From the NCBI RefSeq assembly GCF_000390185.1, contig NZ_AQHR01000004.1, positions 1 through 55,564 on the forward strand: a stretch of 55,564 nucleotides of DNA, given 5' to 3'. Positions 35,506-43,374 of the stretch are shown piece after piece. Within the stretch, counting starts at the first letter, position 1; each line of letters starts with the position of its first letter. The position numbers and the translations under genes were made by a program. The stretch comes from Lunatimonas lonarensis. Lineage in GTDB: Bacteria > Bacteroidota > Bacteroidia > Cytophagales > Cyclobacteriaceae. The notes beneath the pieces were generated by a model. The model searched no databases. It worked only from the letters and a program-made list of their open reading frames with translations, and was not told the origin of the DNA.

Positions 35506-36783
35506 TTAATTTATCATTTTGTTTCCCACAGAAATGCAGCTTAGTTTTCTGAGCTTATTGGGCTGTGTATAGTCGTATTGACAAACCCCTTCCGGTCCGA
35601 TCACAATAAGCGATTTGGGTCCGGGGATGATGTCTATAGATTTGATTTCCCGAAGGTGTTCGATCTGTTTGATTCCCAAAACGTCCGAAATATCAAAGCT
35701 CTTCAAGCCGTGGTTTGATTCTGCTATATAAAGATGGTTGCCGGAAAGCCCTAAACCATGCGGATTGTCCATCGGATAGGTTTTTAGGAGTTTGGGCTGA
35801 TAGGGGTCTACGATATCCAATACGTGTAATTCGTCAACGCCAAACCGGCATGCAACACCGCTTCGAAGGGTCACAAAGGCATGGGTTTCATTGGCTACTA
35901 CCGGGTCGCAGGCCGTTATATGGTCGTATCGGGACATTTGGGTAGGCCTAGCCGGATTGGAGGCGTCGTATATGAACATCCCGGTCATGGATCCAATAAA
36001 TAATTTGTCCTTGAACGGGAAAATAGTTTCTATGCCCCAGCCCAGGGAAATGTCGGTCAGGAATTTTGGATCCTTGGGATCGTTTACGTCGAAGACACGC
36101 ATGTGATAGTGATCCACTGTGTATAGGTGGTTGTTAAGGAGGGTAAATCGAGCCATTGAACCGCCCTGACCATAGCTTTGCCCTGCCCTAGAAGCCGATT
36201 CTGCACCGGAAAATGTCATCATGTCAGTTCGAAATGCGGGCCTGCCCCAAAATCCAATTGACATCCGTTCCTCTGTGGAGGTTACTACGGTATCCTTATA
36301 GCTAATTATGATTCCTTGCTCCCTATCGCTGTACATGGTTGGGAACACATCGGTCTCCCTTTTGACCATCCGGATGTTTTTGGGGTCGCTGATATCAAAG
36401 GCCAGGAGGTCAATGTAATTGTCCGCATAGAGAATGTTTGAATTGATGGCTAGGTCGCCAGTCCCTTTAATGGGAATGAAGTTCATGTTTTTTGGTGAAG
36501 CTGGAGTTGAATTGTCCAGGATATGTATGCCTTCTCCCGGGGCACTGACAAACAAATAGTCGCCGTATAGGTAAATCTTTCCGGGATTATCCAACGGTCT
36601 ACCTGGTTCGACGGAGATGGCAGCCTCCCTAAAAGTGCTGACCTGAATGGTAACAGGAACCTGTGTAGTATAGGTGTAGGTAGTGATTACCTCATCCTGA
36701 CAGCTTGGCAAAGCGATGATTGCGGTAAAAGCAATCAGTAGGGCGGCTGACCAACGACGCCGTAGTGGGTAGGTTTTTTCCAT
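35506..36783 (-). CDS. LVIVD-repeat propeller lipoprotein
   Basis: The 425-residue protein has a lipoprotein signal (LLIAFTAIIALPSC) followed by QDE, acidic residues that resemble surface-export signals of Bacteroidota lipoproteins. The rest is made of about six LVIVD-type repeats, each with a core like LLAFDISDPKNIRMV, MRVFDVNDPKDPKFL, MFIYDASNPARPTQM and LHVLDIVDPYQPKLL, expected to fold as a beta-propeller. Function of this family is not established. It precedes the small barrel gene by 3 bp. Its place beside the B12 locus, and the resemblance of fold to BtuG, make a capture or partner role possible but unproven. Confidence 0.85.
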   Translation of the reverse strand: MEKTYPLRRRWSAALLIAFTAIIALPSCQDEVITTYTYTTQVPVTIQVSTFREAAISVEPGRPLDNPGKIYLYGDYLFVSAPGEGIHILDNSTPASPKNMNFIPIKGTGDLAINSNILYADNYIDLLAFDISDPKNIRMVKRETDVFPTMYSDREQGIIISYKDTVVTSTEERMSIGFWGRPAFRTDMMTFSGAESASRAGQSYGQGGSMARFTLLNNHLYTVDHYHMRVFDVNDPKDPKFLTDISLGWGIETIFPFKDKLFIGSMTGMFIYDASNPARPTQMSRYDHITACDPVVANETHAFVTLRSGVACRFGVDELHVLDIVDPYQPKLLKTYPMDNPHGLGLSGNHLYIAESNHGLKSFDISDVLGIKQIEHLREIKSIDIIPGPKSLIVIGPEGVCQYDYTQPNKLRKLSCISVGNKMIN

Positions 36784-36902
36784 GACTTTTACGTTTTAAA
36801 CAATTTGGTTTGCGTTTTATCCAAAATTCGGTACTTCATACTGTTACCTAACGCCCTGACGTAAGTTCAGTGGAAAATGCTACATGCAGACGCAATTATT
36901 TT

Positions 36903-37319
36903 TTATGACCCGGCTTTATTTTGGAAATTTCGTTCGAAATTACCTAAAAGCGTGATGTATTTTTTTACGACGCTGTCACTCAGGGAGCCCAAATAATCGC
37001 CTGGGTATAACGGGTTGTATTTTATCCTAAAGATGATCATGTCGAGCCACCCCTGTCCATCATCGATAAGGTCTTCGTTGAAAGCCTCAACCGTGGTGTC
37101 CCGGGATCCGGAAAATGGGGCTCTGCCCTGCGCTTGAAAGTAGCCGTTCATTGTTTCCAGTGCGAGGTCATGGGTCGACTCAAAAGCCTGGACGATTTCT
37201 TGCCGTTGCGTTTCCAAAAGCCCTTTGGCTTTGGCTCTCTCTGTCATTTCTCTGAGGTCTTCCAACGCAGCCCGGAAGCGTTCGAATGAGACGGTATAGG
37301 AGATTGAAGTCTTTTTCAT
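36903..37319 (-). CDS. HepT/HI0074-like nucleotidyltransferase-associated protein
   Basis: This 138-residue all-helical protein resembles the HI0074 family (HEPN superfamily), which pairs with a minimal nucleotidyltransferase as MntA-HepT type toxin-antitoxin modules. The supportive stretches are VSFERFRAALEDLREM, IVQAFESTHDLALETMNGY, AFNEDLIDDGQGWLDMI and the final ITLLGNFERNF. The HEPN catalytic motif Rx4-6H is not intact: after WLDMIIFRIKY comes NPLYPGD, where the His is expected. No complete nucleotidyltransferase gene is adjacent. The 238 bp upstream contain a short reading frame that may be its remnant. It may be a decayed or non-toxic member. Confidence 0.72.
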   Translation of the reverse strand: MKKTSISYTVSFERFRAALEDLREMTERAKAKGLLETQRQEIVQAFESTHDLALETMNGYFQAQGRAPFSGSRDTTVEAFNEDLIDDGQGWLDMIIFRIKYNPLYPGDYLGSLSDSVVKKYITLLGNFERNFQNKAGS

Positions 37320-37320
37320 T

Positions 37321-37467
37321 GTATAAGTTGATTTTTAAAGGCCGTAACTTGTCCAAATAAATCGGGATACCCTCCCGGATGACCCTGCTCGCCCGGATTA
37401 TTCCTGCCGGCAGGTCGTAGGTTTTATAAGTGCCCCAGCCTGTGGAGGCCACGTCATGCATGCACAT
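37321..37467 (-). pseudogene. Possible remnant of a minimal nucleotidyltransferase
   Basis: A short frame on the minus strand reads IIRASRVIREGIPIYLDK, similar in style to the tail of minimal nucleotidyltransferases that partner with HepT proteins. In another frame the stop TGA overlaps the HepT-like ATG, as in coupled pairs. There is no room for the nucleotide-binding N-terminus between here and ruvC. The call is speculative. Confidence 0.25.
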
Positions 37468-37557
37468 ACGTGGCGTCTTCGGTTGGATTCTATCTTTAGT
37501 AGGTAGGGAAGCTCTTTTCCGATTTTCCCCTTGTTTGCCATTTTGTATGATTAAACG

Positions 37558-38130
37558 TTACTTCACTCGGTTAGGGTTGTCAGCGATAAAGGCTTTCCAG
37601 CCTTCGCCGCGGCCCCTAGTCTGTAATCTTCCGGAGTGGAAATGGTGGCATAACGCCACAGCCAGTGCATCGGTAGCATCGAGCAGTTTGGGTACTTCCT
37701 TTAGCGACAACAGTGTTTTGATCATGTCGGCTACCTGTTCTTTGGAAGCGTTTCCGTTACCGGTCACGGATAGCTTTACTTTTTTGGGAGAATATTCGGA
37801 TATGGGGATTTCCCTTGCCAATGCCGCCGCCATGGCCACACCCTGTGCCCTGCCCAGCTTGAGCATGGACTGTATGTTTTCACCATAGAAGGGGGCTTCA
37901 AGTGCCACTGAATCCGGGTTGTATTCTTCTATGATCTGTGAGACCCGATCGTAGATTTTTTTAAGCTTCAGGGCGTGGTCGGGATATTTTTTTAAGTGAA
38001 TGACGCCAAACTGGATCACTTGATAGGCGTTTCCCTTTACCAAAATAAGCCCGTAACCCATGACGTTCGTACCTGGATCTATGCCGAGGATGATTTTTTC
38101 TTTTCCGCTATTTTTCTCTACTTTGTCCAC
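37558..38130 (-). CDS. ruvC: Holliday junction endonuclease RuvC
   Basis: RuvC cuts four-way DNA junctions at the end of recombination together with RuvAB. The 190-residue product has the RNase H-like fold with acidic residues in GIDPGT near residue 17, ALEAPFYGENIQS near 75 and the closing LDATDALAVALCH near 150. A GTG at 38130 is the start; no in-frame ATG precedes the conserved ILGIDPG. ruvA and ruvB are not present in this window. It is divergent from a glycosyltransferase gene across 26 bp. Confidence 0.95.
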   Translation of the reverse strand: MDKVEKNSGKEKIILGIDPGTNVMGYGLILVKGNAYQVIQFGVIHLKKYPDHALKLKKIYDRVSQIIEEYNPDSVALEAPFYGENIQSMLKLGRAQGVAMAAALAREIPISEYSPKKVKLSVTGNGNASKEQVADMIKTLLSLKEVPKLLDATDALAVALCHHFHSGRLQTRGRGEGWKAFIADNPNRVK

Positions 38131-38156
38131 CTTGGCAATTTAGTGGAAATATCCCT

Positions 38157-39326
38157 ATGTATTCTCATTTGGCTGTGCTAATGTCCCTTTTCAGTCTGAT
38201 GGAAGTTTGTTTTATCGGTCTCTGCATTGGCTATCTACTGATGATTGGCACCCTTCTGTATGGCTGGCGCTTGGTTACAAGAAAACGTATAGCTCCTCTT
38301 TTTATTGATAAATCGCCTTCGGTTTCGCTGGTCATTCCTTTTCGCAATGAAGCCAGCAACCTGCCTCAGATGATGCGTCAAGTAAATACGGGTATACCGG
38401 CCTCTTGGGAGGTTGTATGGGTGGATGATCACAGCGAGGATGGTTCAATCTCAGTTTTGCGAGATTATTTGGAGAAACACCAGCCGATCGGTTGGCGAGT
38501 GGTTAAGAATGAAGGAATAGGAAAAAAGCGTGCCCTGTACGTTGGCATTGCTACCGCACGCAACGAGGTTATTGTTACCACGGATGCAGATATACTTTTC
38601 CACGGTAACCCTTTTCTTTTTTTGGTAAGGGAGCTGGTTAATCCCGAAGTACATATGGTCATCGGTCCCGTATTTTCGGAATCTACCAGTGGTTTTTTCT
38701 CCGATTTTCAGCAGGTAGAATGGGCCAGCATTCAGATCGTGACCGGTGTGTCCTGTCAAGCGGGCGCCCCTTTGATGTGCAGCGGGGCAAACCTTTGTTT
38801 TCGCCGCTCCTCCTTCTTTGCGGTTGGTGGCTATGACGGCAATTATACCCATCCATCCGGAGACGATGAATTTTTATTGAAGAAAGTTGTGGCAAAATTT
38901 GGAGCGGGGGCGGTAGCCTATTTTCATGGTGGGGAAGGTTTGGTATACGCCAAACCTTTTGAGAAGTGGGAAGCCCTGATAGGGCAGCGTCGGAGATGGG
39001 TTTCGAAGTGGCGAGTGCACCGGTCTGCCGTCCATGGTCTGAGTTCTTTGATCTCGTTTTTGCTGCCGGCTTTTTTCGTTTTGTCACCATTGTTGCTGGT
39101 TACTGGAGCCATCTCTCTGCTTGTTTTTGGTTTTGGATGGTTTTGTAAGGCATTGGCGGATTGGCTTGCCCTACGCCAGGTGATCCGGCATTTTGGGCTA
39201 GTATTGAAGTCTACCTCCGTCATTCTTTCGGCATTCGTTCATCCCTTGTTTGTGGTCGCTGTTGGCGTGGGAGTCGCTCGTGGAAAATATACCTGGAAGG
39301 GCAGAAAAAGTGATTTATTCTTCTAA
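38157..39326 (+). CDS. Family 2 glycosyltransferase, membrane-bound
   Basis: This 389-residue enzyme has an N-terminal membrane helix (about 14-36), a GT-A domain with SLVIPFRNEASNLPQM, VVWVDDHSEDGS, the metal-binding TTDAD and the acceptor/base region GDDEFLLKK, then QRRRW, and three to four C-terminal membrane helices. This matches processive or lipid-linked sugar transferases such as those making envelope polysaccharide. Sugar and acceptor are unknown. It begins a plus-strand run with a small conserved gene, a PP2C-type phosphatase, a polysaccharide deacetylase and a second glycosyltransferase, all closely spaced. Confidence 0.9.
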   Translation: MYSHLAVLMSLFSLMEVCFIGLCIGYLLMIGTLLYGWRLVTRKRIAPLFIDKSPSVSLVIPFRNEASNLPQMMRQVNTGIPASWEVVWVDDHSEDGSISVLRDYLEKHQPIGWRVVKNEGIGKKRALYVGIATARNEVIVTTDADILFHGNPFLFLVRELVNPEVHMVIGPVFSESTSGFFSDFQQVEWASIQIVTGVSCQAGAPLMCSGANLCFRRSSFFAVGGYDGNYTHPSGDDEFLLKKVVAKFGAGAVAYFHGGEGLVYAKPFEKWEALIGQRRRWVSKWRVHRSAVHGLSSLISFLLPAFFVLSPLLLVTGAISLLVFGFGWFCKALADWLALRQVIRHFGLVLKSTSVILSAFVHPLFVVAVGVGVARGKYTWKGRKSDLFF

Positions 39327-39351
39327 TTTTGTTGGAAAATACGGGTAATGC

Positions 39352-39603
39352 ATGACTGACGATGAATTTGATTTGCTCGATGAACTTTATTTTTTACAGT
39401 CCTATGAATACCTAAAAGAAACCTTGGGCTGGGAACACTCCAGGCTGGTAGCTACGTTGGATTTGCTTTATGCAAAGGAATTTGTCAAATGTTACAGCGC
39501 ACCCGATACTGAGGTTTTTGGTGAGGTTAATTTGGAGCGGGATGGTCATCGTTTTTATTACCTGGCAACCAAAATGGGGTTGCTAAAACACAATGCATTA
39601 TAG
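39352..39603 (+). CDS. Small conserved hypothetical protein
   Basis: The 83-residue product is acidic and probably helical with a short beta-hairpin (EFVKCYSAPDTEVFGEVNLE). I do not recognise a family, though the layout SYEYLKETLGWEHSRLVATLDLLYAKEFVKC resembles a winged-helix fold. It lies 25 bp after the glycosyltransferase and 17 bp before the GTG start of the phosphatase gene, within one transcription unit, so it is likely real and could serve as a partner of the phosphatase. Confidence 0.7.
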   Translation: MTDDEFDLLDELYFLQSYEYLKETLGWEHSRLVATLDLLYAKEFVKCYSAPDTEVFGEVNLERDGHRFYYLATKMGLLKHNAL

Positions 39604-39620
39604 ACCAAAAAAAAGATCCG

Positions 39621-40832
39621 GTGACGACAGAGATTGTAAAATACCAGCGTAAGGAACTCGAGTTGAAAGCGTTGCTTGAGATTACCCAAGCGATCAACGA
39701 AAATAAGACAGAGTCGGTGCTATTGAACATATTCAAGTTTACTTGCTTGGTTCATCTGAATATGAAGAGCATGATGCTTTATCTGGCGGGCTCCGGCAAA
39801 TTTTCCCTACGGATTTCCCATAACGTTAAAGAACTGGTGCCGGATGAGATTCCTGTTGAAAGTATTGAGGAGAATAGGGAAATGGGAAAGCTCAGCATGA
39901 CCCTTTCGGAAGAGTATTCTTTTTCCGAGGTTAATATTTACGTACCTGTTTATCACAAGGACTCCATGTTGGCCATTCTATTGATCCGGAAGAAGGACGA
40001 GGACGCCGAGCTAGACCTGGATTTTACCCAGGCATTGACCAACATTCTGGTAGTGGCTTTGGAAAACAAGCGGTTTGCCAGGAAGCAATTGGAGCAGGAG
40101 CGGCTCCGCAAAGAGGTGGAAATTGCCAGCAATGTGCAACGTATGCTTTTCCCTGCCCAGCTTCCCCAAACAGAGCGCTTAAAAGCAAAAGTGACCTATT
40201 ATCCACACAGTACGGTAGGAGGAGACTACTATGACCTGATCGAGAAATCGGATGACGAGGTGTTTTTCTGTATTGCGGATGTTTCGGGGAAAGGTATGCC
40301 GGCAGCCTTGCTTATGTCCAATTTCCAAGCCGCTTTGCGTACGCTTTTGCGAAGTTTTTCTGATCTGAAATCAATCGTGGAACAGTTGAACTTCACCATT
40401 TTTGAGAATACGGTTGGTGAGCGGTTCATAACCTTTTTTTTGGGGCATTATAATTATAAAACCAAGGTACTTACTTTCGTAAATGCAGGGCATAATCCCC
40501 CGGTTTTGTGTCGAAAAGAGAACGATGGACCTGAGTTGCTGGAGGCGGGGACAACGATATTGGGAGCTTTCGAAGAGCTGCCTTTCTTGGAGCTGGGGTC
40601 GCGAACTGACCTTGAGGATTTCGTCCTACATCTGTACACAGATGGCCTCACTGAGACAATAGATGTCTCCGAAAGGGAGTTTGGGGACAAGCGCTTTCTG
40701 GATTACATCGAACAGAATTGGTGTGAGGATCCTGCTGATTTTCACAATGTGTTTTTTAAGGTGTTGGACGGCTATGCCAATGGCCAGGATCGTAGGGATG
40801 ATATCACGCTGTTGTCCCTAAGGGTTAAGTAG
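39621..40832 (+). CDS. PP2C/SpoIIE-type phosphatase with N-terminal GAF-like domain
   Basis: This 403-residue protein is of the RsbU group: a GAF-like sensor region (about 10-155), a coiled linker (FARKQLEQERLRKEVEIASNVQRMLFP) and a PPM phosphatase domain with metal ligands in GGDYYDLIEKSDD and CIADVSGKGMPAALLMS, then FVNAGHNPPVL and LYTDGLTE and a final DDITLLSL. Such enzymes dephosphorylate anti-sigma antagonists and act in partner-switching. No antagonist or anti-sigma kinase gene is next to it. The start is GTG 39621; no in-frame ATG precedes the conserved region. It sits within a glycosyltransferase/deacetylase cluster. Confidence 0.9.
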   Translation: MTTEIVKYQRKELELKALLEITQAINENKTESVLLNIFKFTCLVHLNMKSMMLYLAGSGKFSLRISHNVKELVPDEIPVESIEENREMGKLSMTLSEEYSFSEVNIYVPVYHKDSMLAILLIRKKDEDAELDLDFTQALTNILVVALENKRFARKQLEQERLRKEVEIASNVQRMLFPAQLPQTERLKAKVTYYPHSTVGGDYYDLIEKSDDEVFFCIADVSGKGMPAALLMSNFQAALRTLLRSFSDLKSIVEQLNFTIFENTVGERFITFFLGHYNYKTKVLTFVNAGHNPPVLCRKENDGPELLEAGTTILGAFEELPFLELGSRTDLEDFVLHLYTDGLTETIDVSEREFGDKRFLDYIEQNWCEDPADFHNVFFKVLDGYANGQDRRDDITLLSLRVK

Positions 40833-40835
40833 GCA

Positions 40836-41468
40836 ATGCATTTATTTCGTGTGCCGCGATGGGTCCAGTTGTTTTGTCCGGAATTACAGTGGCATGGTGA
40901 CAGAGCAAATCGGAAAATATACCTCACCTTTGATGACGGCCCGGTCGCCGGGATCACCGATTTTGTGTTGGAGGAACTTGCGAAGCGGGACTGCAAGGCT
41001 ACTTTTTTTATGGTAGGCGACAACGTAGCCCGGTATGTAGACCTTGCTAGGGAAGTCGTTGATAGAGGCCATCAAGTAGGCAACCATACCTTTCACCACC
41101 TGAATGGAATCAAAGTCTCTACCGAAGAGTATTTGCGTGATGTTAGACACTGTCAAGAGGAACTAAATGATACCCTTGGCGTAAGTCCCAAGATTTTCAG
41201 GCCGCCCTATGGATTGCTAAAGCCGAAGCAAAAGCACTTGCTTTTGCAGGATTTTAGGTTGGTGTATTGGGAAATTGTTGCGGGAGACTACCTGTTAAGG
41301 TTATCGCCGGAAAAGATCTTGGAAAACCTCAAGACCAAAACAAGGCCTGGTTCTATTGTTCTTTTTCATGACCAACAAAAGACCGCTGCTAAGTTGAAGC
41401 GTGTATTGCCCGACTTTTTAACTTTTTTGGATGGGGAGGGTTTTGTTTCGGACTTTCTACCGATATGA
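40836..41468 (+). CDS. Polysaccharide deacetylase (NodB/CE4)
   Basis: This 210-residue enzyme removes N- or O-acetyl groups from cell-wall or exopolysaccharide. The CE4 motifs are all visible: TFDDGP near residue 31 (catalytic base and metal Asp), HTFHHL near 87 (metal His), RPPYG near 125, and the later HDQQK. It lacks a signal peptide, so it may act at the cytoplasmic face or use another path. It starts 3 bp after the phosphatase gene and overlaps the next glycosyltransferase by 4 bp (ATGA), so the genes are coupled. Confidence 0.93.
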   Translation: MHLFRVPRWVQLFCPELQWHGDRANRKIYLTFDDGPVAGITDFVLEELAKRDCKATFFMVGDNVARYVDLAREVVDRGHQVGNHTFHHLNGIKVSTEEYLRDVRHCQEELNDTLGVSPKIFRPPYGLLKPKQKHLLLQDFRLVYWEIVAGDYLLRLSPEKILENLKTKTRPGSIVLFHDQQKTAAKLKRVLPDFLTFLDGEGFVSDFLPI

Positions 41469-42568
41469 TCCTATTAGCATCTTGTGTTGGGTTCCTGATA
41501 CTGCAGGACATGTACCTTTGGTGGAGGATTGCGCGCGCCGCCAAGGCTTACCCCTCTCAGCCTGTCCAAGACGGCGAATTACCGCGAATTGCTGTTTTTT
41601 TGGCAGCCAGAAATGAGGAAGCCAACCTGCCGGGTTGCTTGGAGGCCCTTGGTGAACTGTACTACCCCGCAGACAAGATTACCTTTTATGTTGGAGATGA
41701 TGCCAGCAGCGATGGTAGCCGGGTTCTTTTGGAGCGATGGGGGAGTCGCTGGGAAAACCGGCAGATCCGGTTTTTTGACCATAACCTCGAGCCGGGGCAA
41801 AATGGTAAGGCAACGGTATTGGCAGCAATGATAGAAGAAGCGGAAGCAGACCTGTATCTTTTTACCGACGCCGATTGCAGGGTGCCGCCTACTTGGGCGC
41901 AGGAGTTGGTCGGTGCTTTTCGGGCTGAATTTGGGCTTATGACAGGCATGACCCAGGTGGTAGCTAGTGGTTGGTTTGGCCGTATGCAGGCGATCGAGTG
42001 GTGGTTGAGTTTGGGGATGGTAAAAGTGGTTGCTGATCTTGGCTTTTGCCTTACCGCCATGGGGAATAATATGCTGATTTCCGCCGAAGGATACCGTCAG
42101 GTGGGTGGGTTTGAAGCCGTATTTGGATCGGTAACGGAAGATTTGGCGATTTCTTCCCTGATGTTTAAGGCAGGCTACCGTCCTGTTCATTTGGTCAATG
42201 GGCGGTGCTTGGTACAGACGAATGCCATTGGGAATTTTAGTGAGTTAATGGATCAGCGTAAGCGCTGGGCCAGAGGTGCGCTGTCGCTCTCGTTGTTTTG
42301 GGTGGTTTTGTTGGCAGTGCAGGTTGCTTTTTTTCCAATGGTTTTGGCAGGCATCTGGTCGGTACCTGGCCTATTTTTGGCGGGCTGGGTACTCAAGGTT
42401 GGGGTGCAGTCCGTTTTTATAGCCACTTTTGCAGGTAAAACCGAAACTAAAATTCCGATTTTAGACTTAATGCTTTTTGAAAGTTATTTTTTTGTTAGCA
42501 GTATGGCGACATTGTTTTATTATATTTGGCCGTCCCCTATACGCTGGAAGAGCCGAAGTTACCGTTGA
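41465..42568 (+). CDS. Family 2 glycosyltransferase, membrane-bound
   Basis: This 367-residue enzyme has an N-terminal helix, a GT-A domain with IAVFLAARNEEANLPG, YVGDDASSDGS and FTDADCRVPP, the catalytic-base region SVTEDLAISS, QRKRWARGALSLSL, and C-terminal membrane helices (about 275-360). It is related to the first glycosyltransferase of the cluster and to cellulose/chitin-synthase-like enzymes. Its ATG overlaps the deacetylase stop. The pairing with the deacetylase suggests synthesis and trimming of an acetylated amino-sugar polymer, or a lipid-linked glycan, by inference. Confidence 0.9.
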   Translation: MILLASCVGFLILQDMYLWWRIARAAKAYPSQPVQDGELPRIAVFLAARNEEANLPGCLEALGELYYPADKITFYVGDDASSDGSRVLLERWGSRWENRQIRFFDHNLEPGQNGKATVLAAMIEEAEADLYLFTDADCRVPPTWAQELVGAFRAEFGLMTGMTQVVASGWFGRMQAIEWWLSLGMVKVVADLGFCLTAMGNNMLISAEGYRQVGGFEAVFGSVTEDLAISSLMFKAGYRPVHLVNGRCLVQTNAIGNFSELMDQRKRWARGALSLSLFWVVLLAVQVAFFPMVLAGIWSVPGLFLAGWVLKVGVQSVFIATFAGKTETKIPILDLMLFESYFFVSSMATLFYYIWPSPIRWKSRSYR

Positions 42569-42591
42569 TTGAATGATTTTATACAGACCTA

Positions 42592-43374
42592 ATGAACTTT
42601 ATCGATACACACGCGCACATCTATTCCACTAAATTTGGAAATGAGGCAGATAGCCTTATCAGGCAAAGTTTGGAAAGAGGTGTAAGAAGAATTTACATGC
42701 CCAATGTTGACCTGGACACCATTGAGCCTATGCTGGCCTTGGAAGCTCGTTTTCCGGGAGTATGTTTTCCCACAATCGGTCTTCATCCCTGTGATGTGGG
42801 AACTGATTTCGAGGACGTACTGGCAAAAATGGAGCAGCTGATGGAACAACGGGATTTTGTTGCGGTAGGGGAGACCGGCATCGATCTTTATTGGGATAAA
42901 ACCTTTTTTGGGGAACAGCAAGATGCACTTAAAGTTCAGCTCGGATGGGCAAAATCAAAGGGCTGGCCCATTATTTTGCATTGCAGGGAATCCATGGCAG
43001 AGACCATCGAGGTAGTTCAAGCTGCGTACGAGGTAGGTTTGACCGGGATTTTTCATTGTTTCTCCGGGACGGTCTCACAGGCTCGTGAAATCATGGAAAT
43101 GGGTTTTTACCTCGGTGTGGGCGGTACGGTCACCTATAAAAATAGCGGAGTGGGAGAGGTGATAAAAGCCGTGGGGCTGGATGCTGTGGTGCTGGAGACT
43201 GACGCACCCTATCTAGCTCCGATTCCCTTTCGAGGGAAGCGTAATTCGCCCGAACATATACCGGTCATCGCTGCCCGCCTTTCGGAAATTATGGGATGCA
43301 GCATAGAAGAGATAGCTGAGCGGACGACACTGAATGCACTCTCCGTTTTTAACGCCAAAGAAGATGAATTATAA
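42592..43374 (+). CDS. tatD: TatD family metal-dependent hydrolase
   Basis: This 260-residue TIM-barrel protein belongs to the TatD deoxyribonuclease/hydrolase family. The metal-binding DTHAHIY is at residues 4-10, VGETGIDLY with the Glu is near 87, LHCRES near 125, FHCFSGT near 150 and the closing LETDAPYLAP near 200. The family includes 3'-5' exonucleases and D-aminoacyl-tRNA deacylases, so substrate is open. Its end overlaps the start of the asparaginase gene by 11 bp. Confidence 0.94.
   Translation: MNFIDTHAHIYSTKFGNEADSLIRQSLERGVRRIYMPNVDLDTIEPMLALEARFPGVCFPTIGLHPCDVGTDFEDVLAKMEQLMEQRDFVAVGETGIDLYWDKTFFGEQQDALKVQLGWAKSKGWPIILHCRESMAETIEVVQAAYEVGLTGIFHCFSGTVSQAREIMEMGFYLGVGGTVTYKNSGVGEVIKAVGLDAVVLETDAPYLAPIPFRGKRNSPEHIPVIAARLSEIMGCSIEEIAERTTLNALSVFNAKEDEL

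Noticed and set aside
37996-38181. Plus-strand frame over the ruvC start
   Set aside because: It is opposite ruvC and overlaps the start of the glycosyltransferase in another frame.
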